A model generated the notes under the pieces. The model ran no database searches, had not been told where the DNA came from, and was given only the letters and a program-made list of their open reading frames with translations. 64,000 nucleotides of DNA from Hydractinia symbiolongicarpus (Eukaryota; Cnidaria; Hydrozoa; Anthoathecata; Hydractiniidae): NCBI RefSeq assembly GCF_029227915.1, contig NC_079876.1, forward strand, positions 20,212,001 through 20,276,000. The letters run 5' to 3'. Made by a program: the position numbers and the translations under genes. Shown here one piece after another: positions 20,324-30,564 of this stretch (its first letter is position 1; every line of letters starts with the position of its first letter).

Positions 20324-20715
20324 TCATTCTTTAATTTTTGTGTTCAGGTATCTACCGTTCTTCACTGATGAGGTCGTGAACTTACTACCATATAATTTCT
20401 CTATCCTGGCCAGGATACACTTATATTTTTCCAGCCATTCAGGATGTTGATGCACATCAAATGACATGGTAAGCGAAGATCCATTATCGTATCTGGATGC
20501 ACCATTTGAATAGAGCCCCTCTGGCGTTATGATTAATAGTGACGATATCTTGCTACCATGTTTATAACCGATCACGAATCGCTCATCCTTACCCTTGTTG
20601 GCTTGGATGGGATCGCTTGGTACAATTTTCTCAATTTGAACATCATCGATGCTTAGTACTGTTTGTTCTCTGAAAAATCACTGGTTTCAATATTATTTCC
20701 ATAAAATTTGAACAT
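20324..20715 (-). pseudogene. Small Polinton protein of unknown function
   Basis: Starts ATG 20715 (MFKFYGNNIETSDFSENKQ), shifts frame near 20650, and continues as LSIDDVQIEKIVPSDP, then IGYKHGSKISSLLIITPEGLY and HPEWLEKYKCILARIEKLYGSKF to the stop at 20324. About 129 residues. A mixed alpha/beta soluble protein by appearance, no membrane segment. Located in the minus-strand group next to the right terminal repeat. I do not recognise it; its consistent coding look on both sides of the shift supports a real gene. Confidence 0.5.
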
Positions 20716-20754
20716 CCCTTTATTTATATAAAAATTGAAGCCCAACTATGGATT

Positions 20755-20910
20755 TTAACAAACACAGTATCCACTATTGTAGGAGATCCACATGATATAA
20801 TGTAGCCAACACAACATTTTTCCACATAAAATTAATCTTCGTCCACACTTATCGCATCTGTCATATTTATCAAGATCAATCCCGCATTCGTCGCAATATT
20901 CCTTGGTCAT
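20755..20910 (-). CDS. 51-residue zinc-ribbon protein next to the right terminal repeat
   Basis: Short complete frame from ATG 20910: MTKEYCDECGIDL, then CDKCGRRL. Two CxxC pairs (residues 6/9 and 20/23) are the pattern of a small zinc ribbon, followed by a hydrophobic Trp/Tyr/Cys tail to TAA at 20755. First gene inside the right terminal repeat. Small zinc ribbons often bind DNA or RNA polymerase; here the role is unknown. Confidence 0.55.
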   Translation of the reverse strand: MTKEYCDECGIDLDKYDRCDKCGRRLILCGKMLCWLHYIMWISYNSGYCVC

Positions 20911-20941
20911 ATTTATTTGATAGAACTTTGGTAACTAGCAT

Positions 20942-21116
20942 TGGGAAATTCCCTTTACTCATATTCTATATAATATAAATATATACTATATATGATTATG
21001 TGTTGGTTATTGGCATTTATATATCATTTAATATTATTTTGTGTTGGTGACTGGCATTATAGGGAATTTCCCTTTGGTCGACGTCGACTGCGCCAGAACG
21101 AACATTCTCTATCTCT
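20942..21116 (-). repeat. Polinton 1 right terminal inverted repeat
   Basis: Reverse complement of the left end, with palindromes GGGAAATTCCC at 20943-20953 and GGGAATTTCCC at 21062-21072. Ends in CTATCTCT followed by target duplication CTACTA. Confidence 0.9.
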
Positions 21117-22073
21117 CTACTAATGAACAAGCCAATGGTAATTGATCTACGGTGTTCCCAGGCCACATCTAACCGTCTTTACTTTTCTAATTCGAACCCT
21201 GGACGATAATTTTAATTGAAACATGCACTTAGCAATTATAACCTAAAAATCGTCTATAAAATACTAGCTGTTAACCTGTTGTAATCCACAAATTTGCTAG
21301 ATTAGCTGGTTGTATACACGTTTTTTTCCTATAAGAAAAGCGTTTCTGACCTGCTTCAATTTCACTAGCAAAATGCTTCTAGGCTGAAACTTTCTTACTT
21401 TTTTTTCTTCTCTTTTCTTTGTTTTAAAACACTATTTTCGTTGAGAAAAAAAGACTGTTATTTTTAGAATAATTTTTTCAGGATGTAACTTCAGTAAAAT
21501 AATTGTGTTGATTCTTGACCTGTAATTGGAAATACGCGGGTTTTTTCCAATATAAGAAATTTTGAAAATCTTAGTATGACAGGTTTTAATTCCTGGAGAC
21601 CTTCATATTTACATTTTTGTACAGTTATTTAATCACCATAATTTCAAAGCAGCATATATCATGCTATATCGTTTATGTGTGGAAAAGTAAATTAGTAAAT
21701 TAGTGAATATTTTGTGAAAGGGATTGCATCTGAAATTAAAGATAGACCTAACTTAACTGTGTCACATAAAAATATGATAATGTTCCCCTGCGTACATTAA
21801 AGATAATTAACTCCTATATATACGGAGGTGTGGCACTCGAGGGCTAAAATATGCTGTTATCAGTAGCAAAAATCTGAAAATCATAAGGCAGAACCACATT
21901 TTTTTAAAATTACCCAGGGTTCCTCGACGTTGTCCATCATATTGGCTAGCGCTGAAACTGAACAAGACGCGGTTGGAAGCTAAGGAATCGTGGCTTAGAA
22001 CTGAAGACATGCAAAGAAATGCCATGAGTGGTGCCAGGGAAAGAAACGGAAGTCTTAAGTAATTTTTTTCATT
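21117..22073. other. Non-coding stretch right of Polinton 1
   Basis: Begins with the target duplication CTACTA. AT-rich, without a supported gene. The 21807-22103 minus-strand open frame has no motif I recognise. Confidence 0.5.
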
Positions 22074-23730
22074 GGATTTGCAAGAATTTGAGGTACCCCA
22101 CAATGAGAAGTAAAGAACAGAAACGCCTTTCTGATGTCTGATGATGAGGGATGGTCACATCTGGATAATATTCATTTTGTGATTTTAAGCTACCTATAGC
22201 TAGTACCATGCCGGCACTCCAGGGGCACATTTGTTATTAAATAATTAAGTGGTAAAGTAAAAGAGCTAAATATATTATTTTTATGTAGCTAGCTACACAA
22301 AAGATTTTTCAAGGCATTCTGTCATTTTAAATAAAGATAGCTGCTACCTGCTAGCTATTTGGACCTCCCATAACATTCCCACTTTCTCTGAGCTGGATAA
22401 GGTATTTGGTCCTAAACCTGGGACACATTTTATCTGTTTGAATTATTTTGAATCCTGAGAATCACTTTTGAACATGCTGTCAAAAACAGTTTATCGGCGT
22501 CTCTAAAAATGGCTAAATTCAGGAACTCAGAAACTATGATAGTAGCAAAAAAAAGTTTTCGGTTCATTTCATCAAACTGGTCTAAAAACATGTTTCAAGT
22601 TTCAAGTCATTATTTCAATTTTTTCTGAAGTAATAGGACTTTTACTTAGTATAGTTTTAGCATAGTTTTTCATACCGCTGACACCAAAATGGCTGCAGGG
22701 ACTAATCGGTTTGAAATTAATTTATAATATTTTAATAACAACCTTTTTCTCTTTATGTGTTTTTATTTTCCTGCAAAAGTTGTTGCATAGCTTATGTATA
22801 TGACATTATGATAAGTATGAAAAAGTTACTGTGCGACATGGGTTTTAAACCTTAAAAATTTCCAGCGAGAAATTTGAAAACTAATAAATGACAAAATCGC
22901 AAAAGTTTATCTTAAAAACTTTTAATTTTTGTTAATGTGAAAGTAATCCACTTGAAAAGGTTTCTGAGGTTTTATATGAAGAAATCTTCCATATTACCCA
23001 TTATGGGGTAACTTGATGAACAATGAATTTTCCCGCAGGTGTTCTGTAGTATGTGTAATATAATTTTAAAAAATGTGATGTAATTTTCCTTTTAAGTTTT
23101 GACTTTTAAACCCAGCTAAAAATCTTAGCCTTGTCCTTTCCATACTTAGTCTAGCTAGCTATAGCAAAAAAGTTTAATATTCAAACTTGACCTATTTTAC
23201 TGAGTATTAAGTAATAAATGCTAGTTTAATCTTTAATCTAGGTATAGGGGAGCTAAGCTACCTGTAAGAACAACATCAAACAACGTCGAGGCTGTTCTCT
23301 TTTGTAAACAAAACCAAAACTTCGACAGAAAAACTTTCGGACACAATTTTTTATTTTCAGCGAAAAAATTTTCGGACAAGATTTATATAGTCAAAAAATG
23401 TAAGTCTTTTGAAGGAATTTTAACCAAAATTCAAAAGTAATGATTACGGGAAATGACACAAAAAGAAGGCTAGAAGCCTTTATACTTTACACATATTCAA
23501 CCAAGATCTAAAAAAGGGTCTTTAGTACCCAACTTTATAGATAGAGCCTCAGACAAATGTGGAAATAACGAAAATAATAAGTTCAAAAACTGACGTTTTT
23601 ATTGATTTTTTGATTACCTTATAAAAAATTTCTATAAACTGGTAAAAATTAAATAAAAACAAAATTTTCGGACAAAACAACTTTCAGCAGACACAAATTT
23701 TAGACGGAAAAATTTTCGAATAAAAAAAAA
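22074..23730 (+). repeat. Tandem duplication, copy 1 (1,657 bp)
   Basis: Starts GGATTTGCAAGAATTTG and ends in TTTCGAATA with a run of nine A. Line-by-line comparison with the next copy found no difference. No coding sequence; contains TAGCTAGC repeats and ATTTTCGGACAA motifs. Confidence 0.95.
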
Positions 23731-25387
23731 GGATTTGCAAGAATTTGAGGTACCCCACAATGAGAAGTAAAGAACAGAAACGCCTTTCTGATGTCTGATG
23801 ATGAGGGATGGTCACATCTGGATAATATTCATTTTGTGATTTTAAGCTACCTATAGCTAGTACCATGCCGGCACTCCAGGGGCACATTTGTTATTAAATA
23901 ATTAAGTGGTAAAGTAAAAGAGCTAAATATATTATTTTTATGTAGCTAGCTACACAAAAGATTTTTCAAGGCATTCTGTCATTTTAAATAAAGATAGCTG
24001 CTACCTGCTAGCTATTTGGACCTCCCATAACATTCCCACTTTCTCTGAGCTGGATAAGGTATTTGGTCCTAAACCTGGGACACATTTTATCTGTTTGAAT
24101 TATTTTGAATCCTGAGAATCACTTTTGAACATGCTGTCAAAAACAGTTTATCGGCGTCTCTAAAAATGGCTAAATTCAGGAACTCAGAAACTATGATAGT
24201 AGCAAAAAAAAGTTTTCGGTTCATTTCATCAAACTGGTCTAAAAACATGTTTCAAGTTTCAAGTCATTATTTCAATTTTTTCTGAAGTAATAGGACTTTT
24301 ACTTAGTATAGTTTTAGCATAGTTTTTCATACCGCTGACACCAAAATGGCTGCAGGGACTAATCGGTTTGAAATTAATTTATAATATTTTAATAACAACC
24401 TTTTTCTCTTTATGTGTTTTTATTTTCCTGCAAAAGTTGTTGCATAGCTTATGTATATGACATTATGATAAGTATGAAAAAGTTACTGTGCGACATGGGT
24501 TTTAAACCTTAAAAATTTCCAGCGAGAAATTTGAAAACTAATAAATGACAAAATCGCAAAAGTTTATCTTAAAAACTTTTAATTTTTGTTAATGTGAAAG
24601 TAATCCACTTGAAAAGGTTTCTGAGGTTTTATATGAAGAAATCTTCCATATTACCCATTATGGGGTAACTTGATGAACAATGAATTTTCCCGCAGGTGTT
24701 CTGTAGTATGTGTAATATAATTTTAAAAAATGTGATGTAATTTTCCTTTTAAGTTTTGACTTTTAAACCCAGCTAAAAATCTTAGCCTTGTCCTTTCCAT
24801 ACTTAGTCTAGCTAGCTATAGCAAAAAAGTTTAATATTCAAACTTGACCTATTTTACTGAGTATTAAGTAATAAATGCTAGTTTAATCTTTAATCTAGGT
24901 ATAGGGGAGCTAAGCTACCTGTAAGAACAACATCAAACAACGTCGAGGCTGTTCTCTTTTGTAAACAAAACCAAAACTTCGACAGAAAAACTTTCGGACA
25001 CAATTTTTTATTTTCAGCGAAAAAATTTTCGGACAAGATTTATATAGTCAAAAAATGTAAGTCTTTTGAAGGAATTTTAACCAAAATTCAAAAGTAATGA
25101 TTACGGGAAATGACACAAAAAGAAGGCTAGAAGCCTTTATACTTTACACATATTCAACCAAGATCTAAAAAAGGGTCTTTAGTACCCAACTTTATAGATA
25201 GAGCCTCAGACAAATGTGGAAATAACGAAAATAATAAGTTCAAAAACTGACGTTTTTATTGATTTTTTGATTACCTTATAAAAAATTTCTATAAACTGGT
25301 AAAAATTAAATAAAAACAAAATTTTCGGACAAAACAACTTTCAGCAGACACAAATTTTAGACGGAAAAATTTTCGAATAAAAAAAAA
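23731..25387 (+). repeat. Tandem duplication, copy 2 (1,657 bp)
   Basis: Directly abuts copy 1 with no spacer and ends in the same nine-A run, then unique sequence TCGAAAATTTTT. Either a very recent tandem duplication or an assembly duplication. Confidence 0.95.
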
Positions 25388-25814
25388 TCGAAAATTTTTT
25401 TCGTTCGAAAATTTTCCTTGCTAACGTAATTACCTAAACGCAATTTCCAGAACAAAAACGCACTGTTTTGCATCAAAAATTGGATAAAAAAAAGATTGTT
25501 ATTGTGTGGTCAGAATTCATGATTGGAGTATAGCCAATGCAAATTTAAAGCAATGCAGGGTCTAACACATTTCTCCCCTGGCTAGTAATATAGAATCCGA
25601 GAAATTAAATGCTGATGATGAGCATATCGCTTCTTCCAAAACTGCGTCTTTCATTTAGAGTTTTATATCACAAAAAAGTGGCGCGAGGAGGCCGTAAAAA
25701 GTGAGCAGATTACGAAAATAATTATTAGTAGTAGTAAAAGGAGGAACAAAAACTGAATAGAAAAACACCAAACCTAGTACACATTTGATAGTGTGGTTCT
25801 TACACAAGTCTTAA
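25388..25814. other. Non-coding, nothing recognised
   Basis: AT-rich; no gene or repeat supported. Ends at the TTAA target of the next element. Confidence 0.4.
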
Positions 25815-26400
25815 CCCTATTCGGTTCGGGGCGGATTTTGTCACCCCCCGAGCCTCTTGTGCAATGCTTCATGATTGTGATACCTACTCAGTCCTTATAT
25901 TTATCTATTAGACACCTGTGTGCTAAATATTTCGGTCCCACACCTCTCAGAGATTTAGATATTGGCTATTACTCGAAAATACCCCTAAATATCTCTATGA
26001 AATCCTTATAGTCGGCAAAATATAATAACTTTCGTTAGAATTATCCATAGGACTTGAGACTTACAAGACTTTCTTTAATTCAGGGGAATCTTTCTGACAA
26101 TTTTGGTCATGTGATTAATCCGATTACCTGATTTTTTCGGATTTTACCTGATAATAGTCTAATTCTCTTTAGATCATAAGTAATTGAATTTTGGACAGAC
26201 AGTGGTAAATTAAGCAAATTTAAAGCTTACGATGACATCACAGAAAAAGTACTGACATAAGCAAAATTTTTTGCTGCTATTGTGTTTCTTTTATGACGTA
26301 CTATGAGTGTATCAAGTTTGATTTATTTTTAAAAAAGTCTTTCAAAAATACTATTACCTCGCGGTAATAATATGTCCGAAATACCCCAGATCGAATAGGG
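25815..26400. mobile_element. piggyBac-type MITE (586 bp)
   Basis: Flanked by TTAA on both sides (25811-25814, 26401-26404). Terminal inverted repeats CCCTATTCGGTTCGGGG and, reversed, CCCTATTCGATCTGGGG. No transposase. A related, more diverged copy lies at 39387-39764. Confidence 0.75.
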
Positions 26401-26656
26401 TTAAGCTTTGTCAAAAGTTTTCATATTTTCACATAAGTACTTATTGTTTTTACGATATCTCTGGATGTTAAGCCATGATACACTTCAACTTAAAACAATT
26501 TCACAAAGGTGAAGATGTGTTATAATAAAAAGCAATATCACACATTTAACAAATCCTAAAAATAAAAACCGAAAATTATGTATTGAAGTTAAATAATAAA
26601 CGTTTCCAGAAGACTGATAAACAACGGCTTTCTACGTAATGGAGAAATTAAAAATA

Positions 26657-26864
26657 CAGTGGAATCCCCCTAAAGCGGACACCCTATAAAGCGGACAGCC
26701 CTCTAAAGCGGACAAAAATTTTTGCACCGGCAGAATTTAGGTCAAACTCTCATAAAAAAATCTCTATAAAGCGGACGATTATAAAGCGGACACTCTATAA
26801 AGCGGACAAAAATCTTTGCACCAAATGACAGTTTCCCTTATAAACACTCCCTATAAAGCGGACA
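26657..26864 (+). repeat. Left subterminal repeat array, AAAGCGGAC x7
   Basis: Seven direct copies of TATAAAGCGGACA or CTAAAGCGGACA. Such arrays near pogo ends usually are transposase binding sites. The right end has only two direct copies plus one inverted terminal copy. Confidence 0.85.
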
Positions 26865-26915
26865 ATGGAAAAATAACGAGATGAAATGTCACTTTTTCTT
26901 AAAATTTAAACCATT

Positions 26916-27494
26916 TTACTTAGTACATCTTTGAGTTTTGTTATTTACCGAGTCCAACACTTTCCTTATATTTTTCTCGGCCCACTCAACTGCCTTTTCA
27001 ACACCAATTAATTGGTACTGGGCAGGAATTTCTAGTCCGTAGCCAGCACCACGGTTCACTCGCTTCCCAGTCACTTTACATCCGATGGTACAGTTAGGAA
27101 GCGACATGAATTTGTTGAATAGTTTGCTAAGGTTTTTAGGGACGTGCCCAACTACTTTATCGTCATCTGTAACAGCTACAGCAAACTTGTCATGTTCGTT
27201 ATCTTCTTCCGCTTTTAAACAAAAATTCTCTTCTCCGACTTTTGGGCTCCATATGTCCATGTAAGCATGGTATCCACGGATAAACGAGTCGAAGCGATAT
27301 TCTTTCTGTTTTATAAGGATAATCTCAATCTGTTGGTCAATGTTTTTGAGAAGCATCTCATTTAGTTGAACGTTCGACATATCTGTGTTCTCTTCAGCTT
27401 CTTTAACTTTAAAATAGCATTCGAATCGTGAAGACATTGCAGCGTAAAATTTTAAACTGGAAAGAATTTCGAATTTTGAATTTCTAATGCACAT
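26916..27494 (-). CDS. HIRAN-domain protein of the pogo element
   Basis: 192 codons, open. Residues about 70-165 match the HIRAN domain: RGYHAYMDIWSPKVGEE, EDNEHDKFAVAV, VVGHVPKNLSKLFNKF, then CKVTGKRVNRGAGYGLEIP. In HLTF-type proteins HIRAN binds 3' ends of single-stranded DNA. The N-terminus is charged and possibly helical. First Met at 27494 leaves only 5 nt to the transposase ATG; a second Met at 27437 (MSSRFECYF) leaves room for a shared promoter and may be the real start. It lies fully inside the transposon. Ending: stop near 26916, just after the left repeat array. The domain call is strong; a role in transposition is inferred. Confidence 0.85.
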   Translation of the reverse strand: MCIRNSKFEILSSLKFYAAMSSRFECYFKVKEAEENTDMSNVQLNEMLLKNIDQQIEIILIKQKEYRFDSFIRGYHAYMDIWSPKVGEENFCLKAEEDNEHDKFAVAVTDDDKVVGHVPKNLSKLFNKFMSLPNCTIGCKVTGKRVNRGAGYGLEIPAQYQLIGVEKAVEWAEKNIRKVLDSVNNKTQRCTK

Positions 27495-27499
27495 TCAAC

Positions 27500-29107
27500 A
27501 TGGCAATGTCGAAGCAGCAGCTTGCTGATAAACTAGCGAAGAAAACTTTATCATTAGATGATAAGATCAAGTTTTTGGATTTCGCCAAAAAAAATCCAGA
27601 ACTTGGATGTAGAAAACTAGCAGACATTTACAAGATTGGAAAGACAGCCGCAGCAAATATTTTAAGAGACGAAAAGAAAATTCGTGAACAACATGAAATT
27701 TTTCGTGAGAAAACAAAAAAACGTAACCGCCATGGCAAGTATCACAAGATAAATGAGATCTTATTCGAATGGTACAAAAGATGTTGCGCTTCTAACATCT
27801 ACCCTAATGGTGTAATGCTTAAAGAGGAGGCGTTGGAAATTAAGGAAAAACTTCAGAACAGCGATTTTGATAATTTCTCCGCCTCTGACGGTTGGTTGGA
27901 TCGTTGGAAAACAACATATTCCGTCAAAGAACGTCGTATTGTTGGTGAAGCTGGTGACGTTTCTACAGAAACGGTTACTTCCTGGATGGAGAGGATCAAA
28001 GAATTGGTTGAAGGTTATTCACTAGAAAATATTTGGAACATGGACGAGTCTGGCTGTTTTTTTAAAGCTCTACCGGCCAAAGGGTTAGTGGAAAAAGGAA
28101 AACAAGCAAAAGGTGGGAAAAAGTCAAAGCTTAGATTAACTGTCGCTTTTTTTGTAAATGCAGCTGGGGAAAAGATCGACCAGCCTGTTGTTATCTGGAA
28201 GAGTAAAGTCCCGCGTTGTTTTAAAAAATTGAAAGATCCATCGCGTCCAGCTAACGTTCACTACTTTTCAAATCCTAAATCTTGGATGACATCTCAAGTA
28301 ATGGAAACTGTACTGGCACGTTTTAACAGAAAACTTTTATTTGAGGACAGAAAAGTTATTCTTTTTCTGGACAACGCCACCTGTCATCCGGAGTCAATGA
28401 TAGGCCAGTTTTCACAAATCAAAATCATTTTCTTACCGAAGAACACAACTTCAAGGCTTCAACCACTCGATGCGGGGATCATCCAAAACTTCAAGGTGAA
28501 GTACAGAAAAAGACTGGTCAAATACGTGCTTGCAAGGATCCAGGAGAATAAATCTGCAACTGAAATTATCAAGAGCGTAGACATACTTATGGCTATTCAA
28601 TGGGTTCAAGATGCGTGGAAAAAAGTAACCAACTTGACCATCAAAAATTGTTTCGAGAAATTTGGCGTAGTTCAAGGAGAAAGTGAATTGATGGAAGATC
28701 AAGAAGATGACTTGGAATTTGAAGCTCTGGTGAAGGAATTAACTGAAGATATGTCTGCTGCAGAACACATCGATTTTGACGCCGATGTTCCAGCTTCGGA
28801 GCCAAGAATTAACGAATTAGAAATAAATTGGCGACATCAAATCCGAGAAGCTAGCATTAACGCAATTGAAAATCCAGAGATGGCATGTCAGGTCGAAGAG
28901 ATTTCCGAGGATGATGATGAGAGTGAAGACGTGGTTGAAGAAGAAATGCTTGGTTTCACCGAGCTAATCACTATGCTTGATAAAATTAAGCGATCTACTA
29001 TTTTTGATGATACATGCCAAGAAATGTTGTCAACCATTACGAAAAAGATTGAGGAACTTCAGCTTCAAAATAGAAAACAATCCTCAATCAAAGATTATTT
29101 CAAATAG
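27500..29107 (+). CDS. pogo/Tigger-type DDD transposase
   Basis: 535 codons without interruption. N-terminal CENP-B-type helix-turn-helix region (SLDDKIKFLDFAKKNPELGCRKLADIY...), second HTH_Tnp domain with the SDGWLDRWK phrase, then the DDE superfamily-1 catalytic core: NMDES (Asp182), FLDNATCHP (Asp291) and SRLQPLDAGIIQNFK (Asp324). Acidic C-terminal region (EDDDESEDVVEEE) and a KQSSIKDYFK end resembling a PCNA-interacting box, as known in some pogo transposases. Cuts and pastes the element at TA sites. Start at 27500 or Met3 at 27506. Confidence 0.96.
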   Translation: MAMSKQQLADKLAKKTLSLDDKIKFLDFAKKNPELGCRKLADIYKIGKTAAANILRDEKKIREQHEIFREKTKKRNRHGKYHKINEILFEWYKRCCASNIYPNGVMLKEEALEIKEKLQNSDFDNFSASDGWLDRWKTTYSVKERRIVGEAGDVSTETVTSWMERIKELVEGYSLENIWNMDESGCFFKALPAKGLVEKGKQAKGGKKSKLRLTVAFFVNAAGEKIDQPVVIWKSKVPRCFKKLKDPSRPANVHYFSNPKSWMTSQVMETVLARFNRKLLFEDRKVILFLDNATCHPESMIGQFSQIKIIFLPKNTTSRLQPLDAGIIQNFKVKYRKRLVKYVLARIQENKSATEIIKSVDILMAIQWVQDAWKKVTNLTIKNCFEKFGVVQGESELMEDQEDDLEFEALVKELTEDMSAAEHIDFDADVPASEPRINELEINWRHQIREASINAIENPEMACQVEEISEDDDESEDVVEEEMLGFTELITMLDKIKRSTIFDDTCQEMLSTITKKIEELQLQNRKQSSIKDYFK

Positions 29108-29398
29108 GGAGAAAAACGTGTATTGAAAGACCTATAAGATAAATGAAATATATCTTCGTAATATAACTTGGTTTCTTAGTTTATAACCTTAGCAACACTT
29201 CAAGGTTGGTTGCAACACCGACAAATTTGAGCTGCTAAACTTACTTTACACAGCCAACTTGGGTTCTTTGCTCGATAAGCTAAATCTATTGATGTTGCCG
29301 TCTACCCTAGTGTTGCAAGTCACCCCATGATACCCGCCAGTACTACAAAAAAAGCTTTTTTGGTCAAAATTAGGTCTAAAACTAATTTTTTGGTCAAC

Positions 29399-29476
29399 TT
29401 CCTATAAAGCGGACATCCCTCTAAAGCGGACACTTTTTTTTGCACATATGGTGTCCGCTTTAGAGGGATTCCACTG
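29399..29476 (-). repeat. Right subterminal repeats, AAAGCGGAC x2 plus inverted terminal copy
   Basis: Two copies in the same orientation as the left array and one inverted in the terminal repeat (GTCCGCTTTAGAGGG). Confidence 0.8.
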
Positions 29477-30264
29477 TAACACAACCCTTGAACTTACTTC
29501 GCCAAAGAATCTATCAAACTTTGCCCAGCTAGAAAAAAATCCTAGATCCGCCCCTGATTGTAAGAGTTAGGGTTCATAAAAAGCTATAATTGATGTCTTG
29601 TGTAAACTTTTTATAACGGACACCATCGGGACTTTTGTTGAGTCTCAATGGTGTCCTCTATAGAGAGATTTCACTGTATTTAAAAATTAGGAAATTGCAT
29701 GGACGACTTAAATCTATGTTCTATCTGCAAGAGTAGATATATTTCATATGTCATTTTCAGGTTAAAATGGATGTTCATCTTTATATTTTGAACCTATTAA
29801 CCGTATAACACAGGTCTCAGCAACTTGTGAAAAAAATACAGCACACGTCCTTTGCTTTTAATAAATATATATTTTTATTTTAAAGTTTGAAAACAATCAT
29901 TTTCCATTTTCTAGATACGCTGTCAATTTTTTTCCGAAGCATGTTATCAAATTTGAAAAAGAACTAAAGAGGACGATATCATACGCCACTGCATTGACAA
30001 ATCACGCTTAATTCAAAAAGAAATGATCAAAAGATAATCTTCCTTTATGAATGGTAGCGAGTCATTTGTGAATATGCGGAATATTTGTATATAATCAAAA
30101 CAATATAACAAGTAAAATTAGAAGGACCACTAAATATATTTAGTGTTCATAAGTGTTGACAATCATTCTAGTGTGGCTTTTGATTTGTCCCCTCAAAATA
30201 CAATTTTTGGCTCTCAACTCCCTGACTATCCAAGAAAGTGAAGATCTTACACTTTAAATAGATA
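29477..30264. other. Non-coding, remnant of a related pogo end
   Basis: Around 29608-29680 ATAACGGACACCATCGGGAC is followed by TGGTGTCCTCTATAGAGAGA and TTTCACTGTA, resembling a degenerate end of a related transposon. No gene seen in the rest. Confidence 0.45.
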
Positions 30265-30436
30265 CAGTTGACTCTCCCTACTTCGAATTCCCACGGGGGA
30301 AATTTTTTTGTTCGAATTATAGAAAGTCTTTGTAATTTAAACTTTCAGCTTCAGAGAGTGAAAATTCAAATCACAGAGAGAAATTACCTTATTTCAAAAT
30401 CAAGAAAACATAATTTAAGTTTCATTCAATCTTTTA

Positions 30437-30564
30437 TCCCTCTAATAATAGCCGTATTCCGTCTGTCTGGCCGTGCGTCGTTTTGTCTTTTTGTTACGAA
30501 AACACGAAATGCAATATATAAAGGACGGGCGACCCCGTGGATTTTTCCACAGGTTAACGACTAG
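30437..30564 (+). mobile_element. 128-bp mini-Helitron
   Basis: A (30436) then TCCCTCTAATAATAGCC at the 5' end, and 3' hairpin GTGGATTTTTCCAC followed by AGGTTAACGACTAG at 30564. The 5' and 3' ends match those of the Helitron at 4741-7020, with almost everything between them missing. Confidence 0.75.

Larger units (their letters stand above)
4466..21116. mobile_element. Polinton/Maverick 1, complete, 16.65 kb
   Basis: Bounded by terminal inverted repeats that both start AGAGATAGAGAA and flanked by a direct duplication CTACT(A) (4461-4466 and 21117-21122), the size expected of Polintons (6 bp, one base ambiguous). Inside are the hallmark genes: protein-primed-type PolB with SAP-like N-terminus, retroviral-like integrase, A32-type packaging ATPase, double-jelly-roll major capsid candidate, penton candidate, and several small Polinton proteins. 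I could not find an adenoviral-type cysteine protease. Most genes have small disruptive lesions, so this copy is probably not autonomous now. Confidence 0.93.
26657..29476. mobile_element. pogo-type DNA transposon with two divergent genes (2,820 bp)
   Basis: Starts CAGTGGAATCCC and ends GGGATTCCACTG, flanked by TA on each side (26655-26656, 29477-29478), as for Tc1/mariner/pogo. Contains an intact DDD transposase and a divergently oriented HIRAN-domain gene, both open, so this copy may be recent. Confidence 0.9.

Noticed and set aside
10904-20910. Adenoviral-type cysteine protease expected in Polintons
   Set aside because: I looked for the His...Asp/Glu...Gln...Cys pattern in all frames of the gene region and found none, so it is not annotated.
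25793-26011. 72-codon plus-strand frame
   Set aside because: Lies across the end of a piggyBac-type MITE; no protein features.
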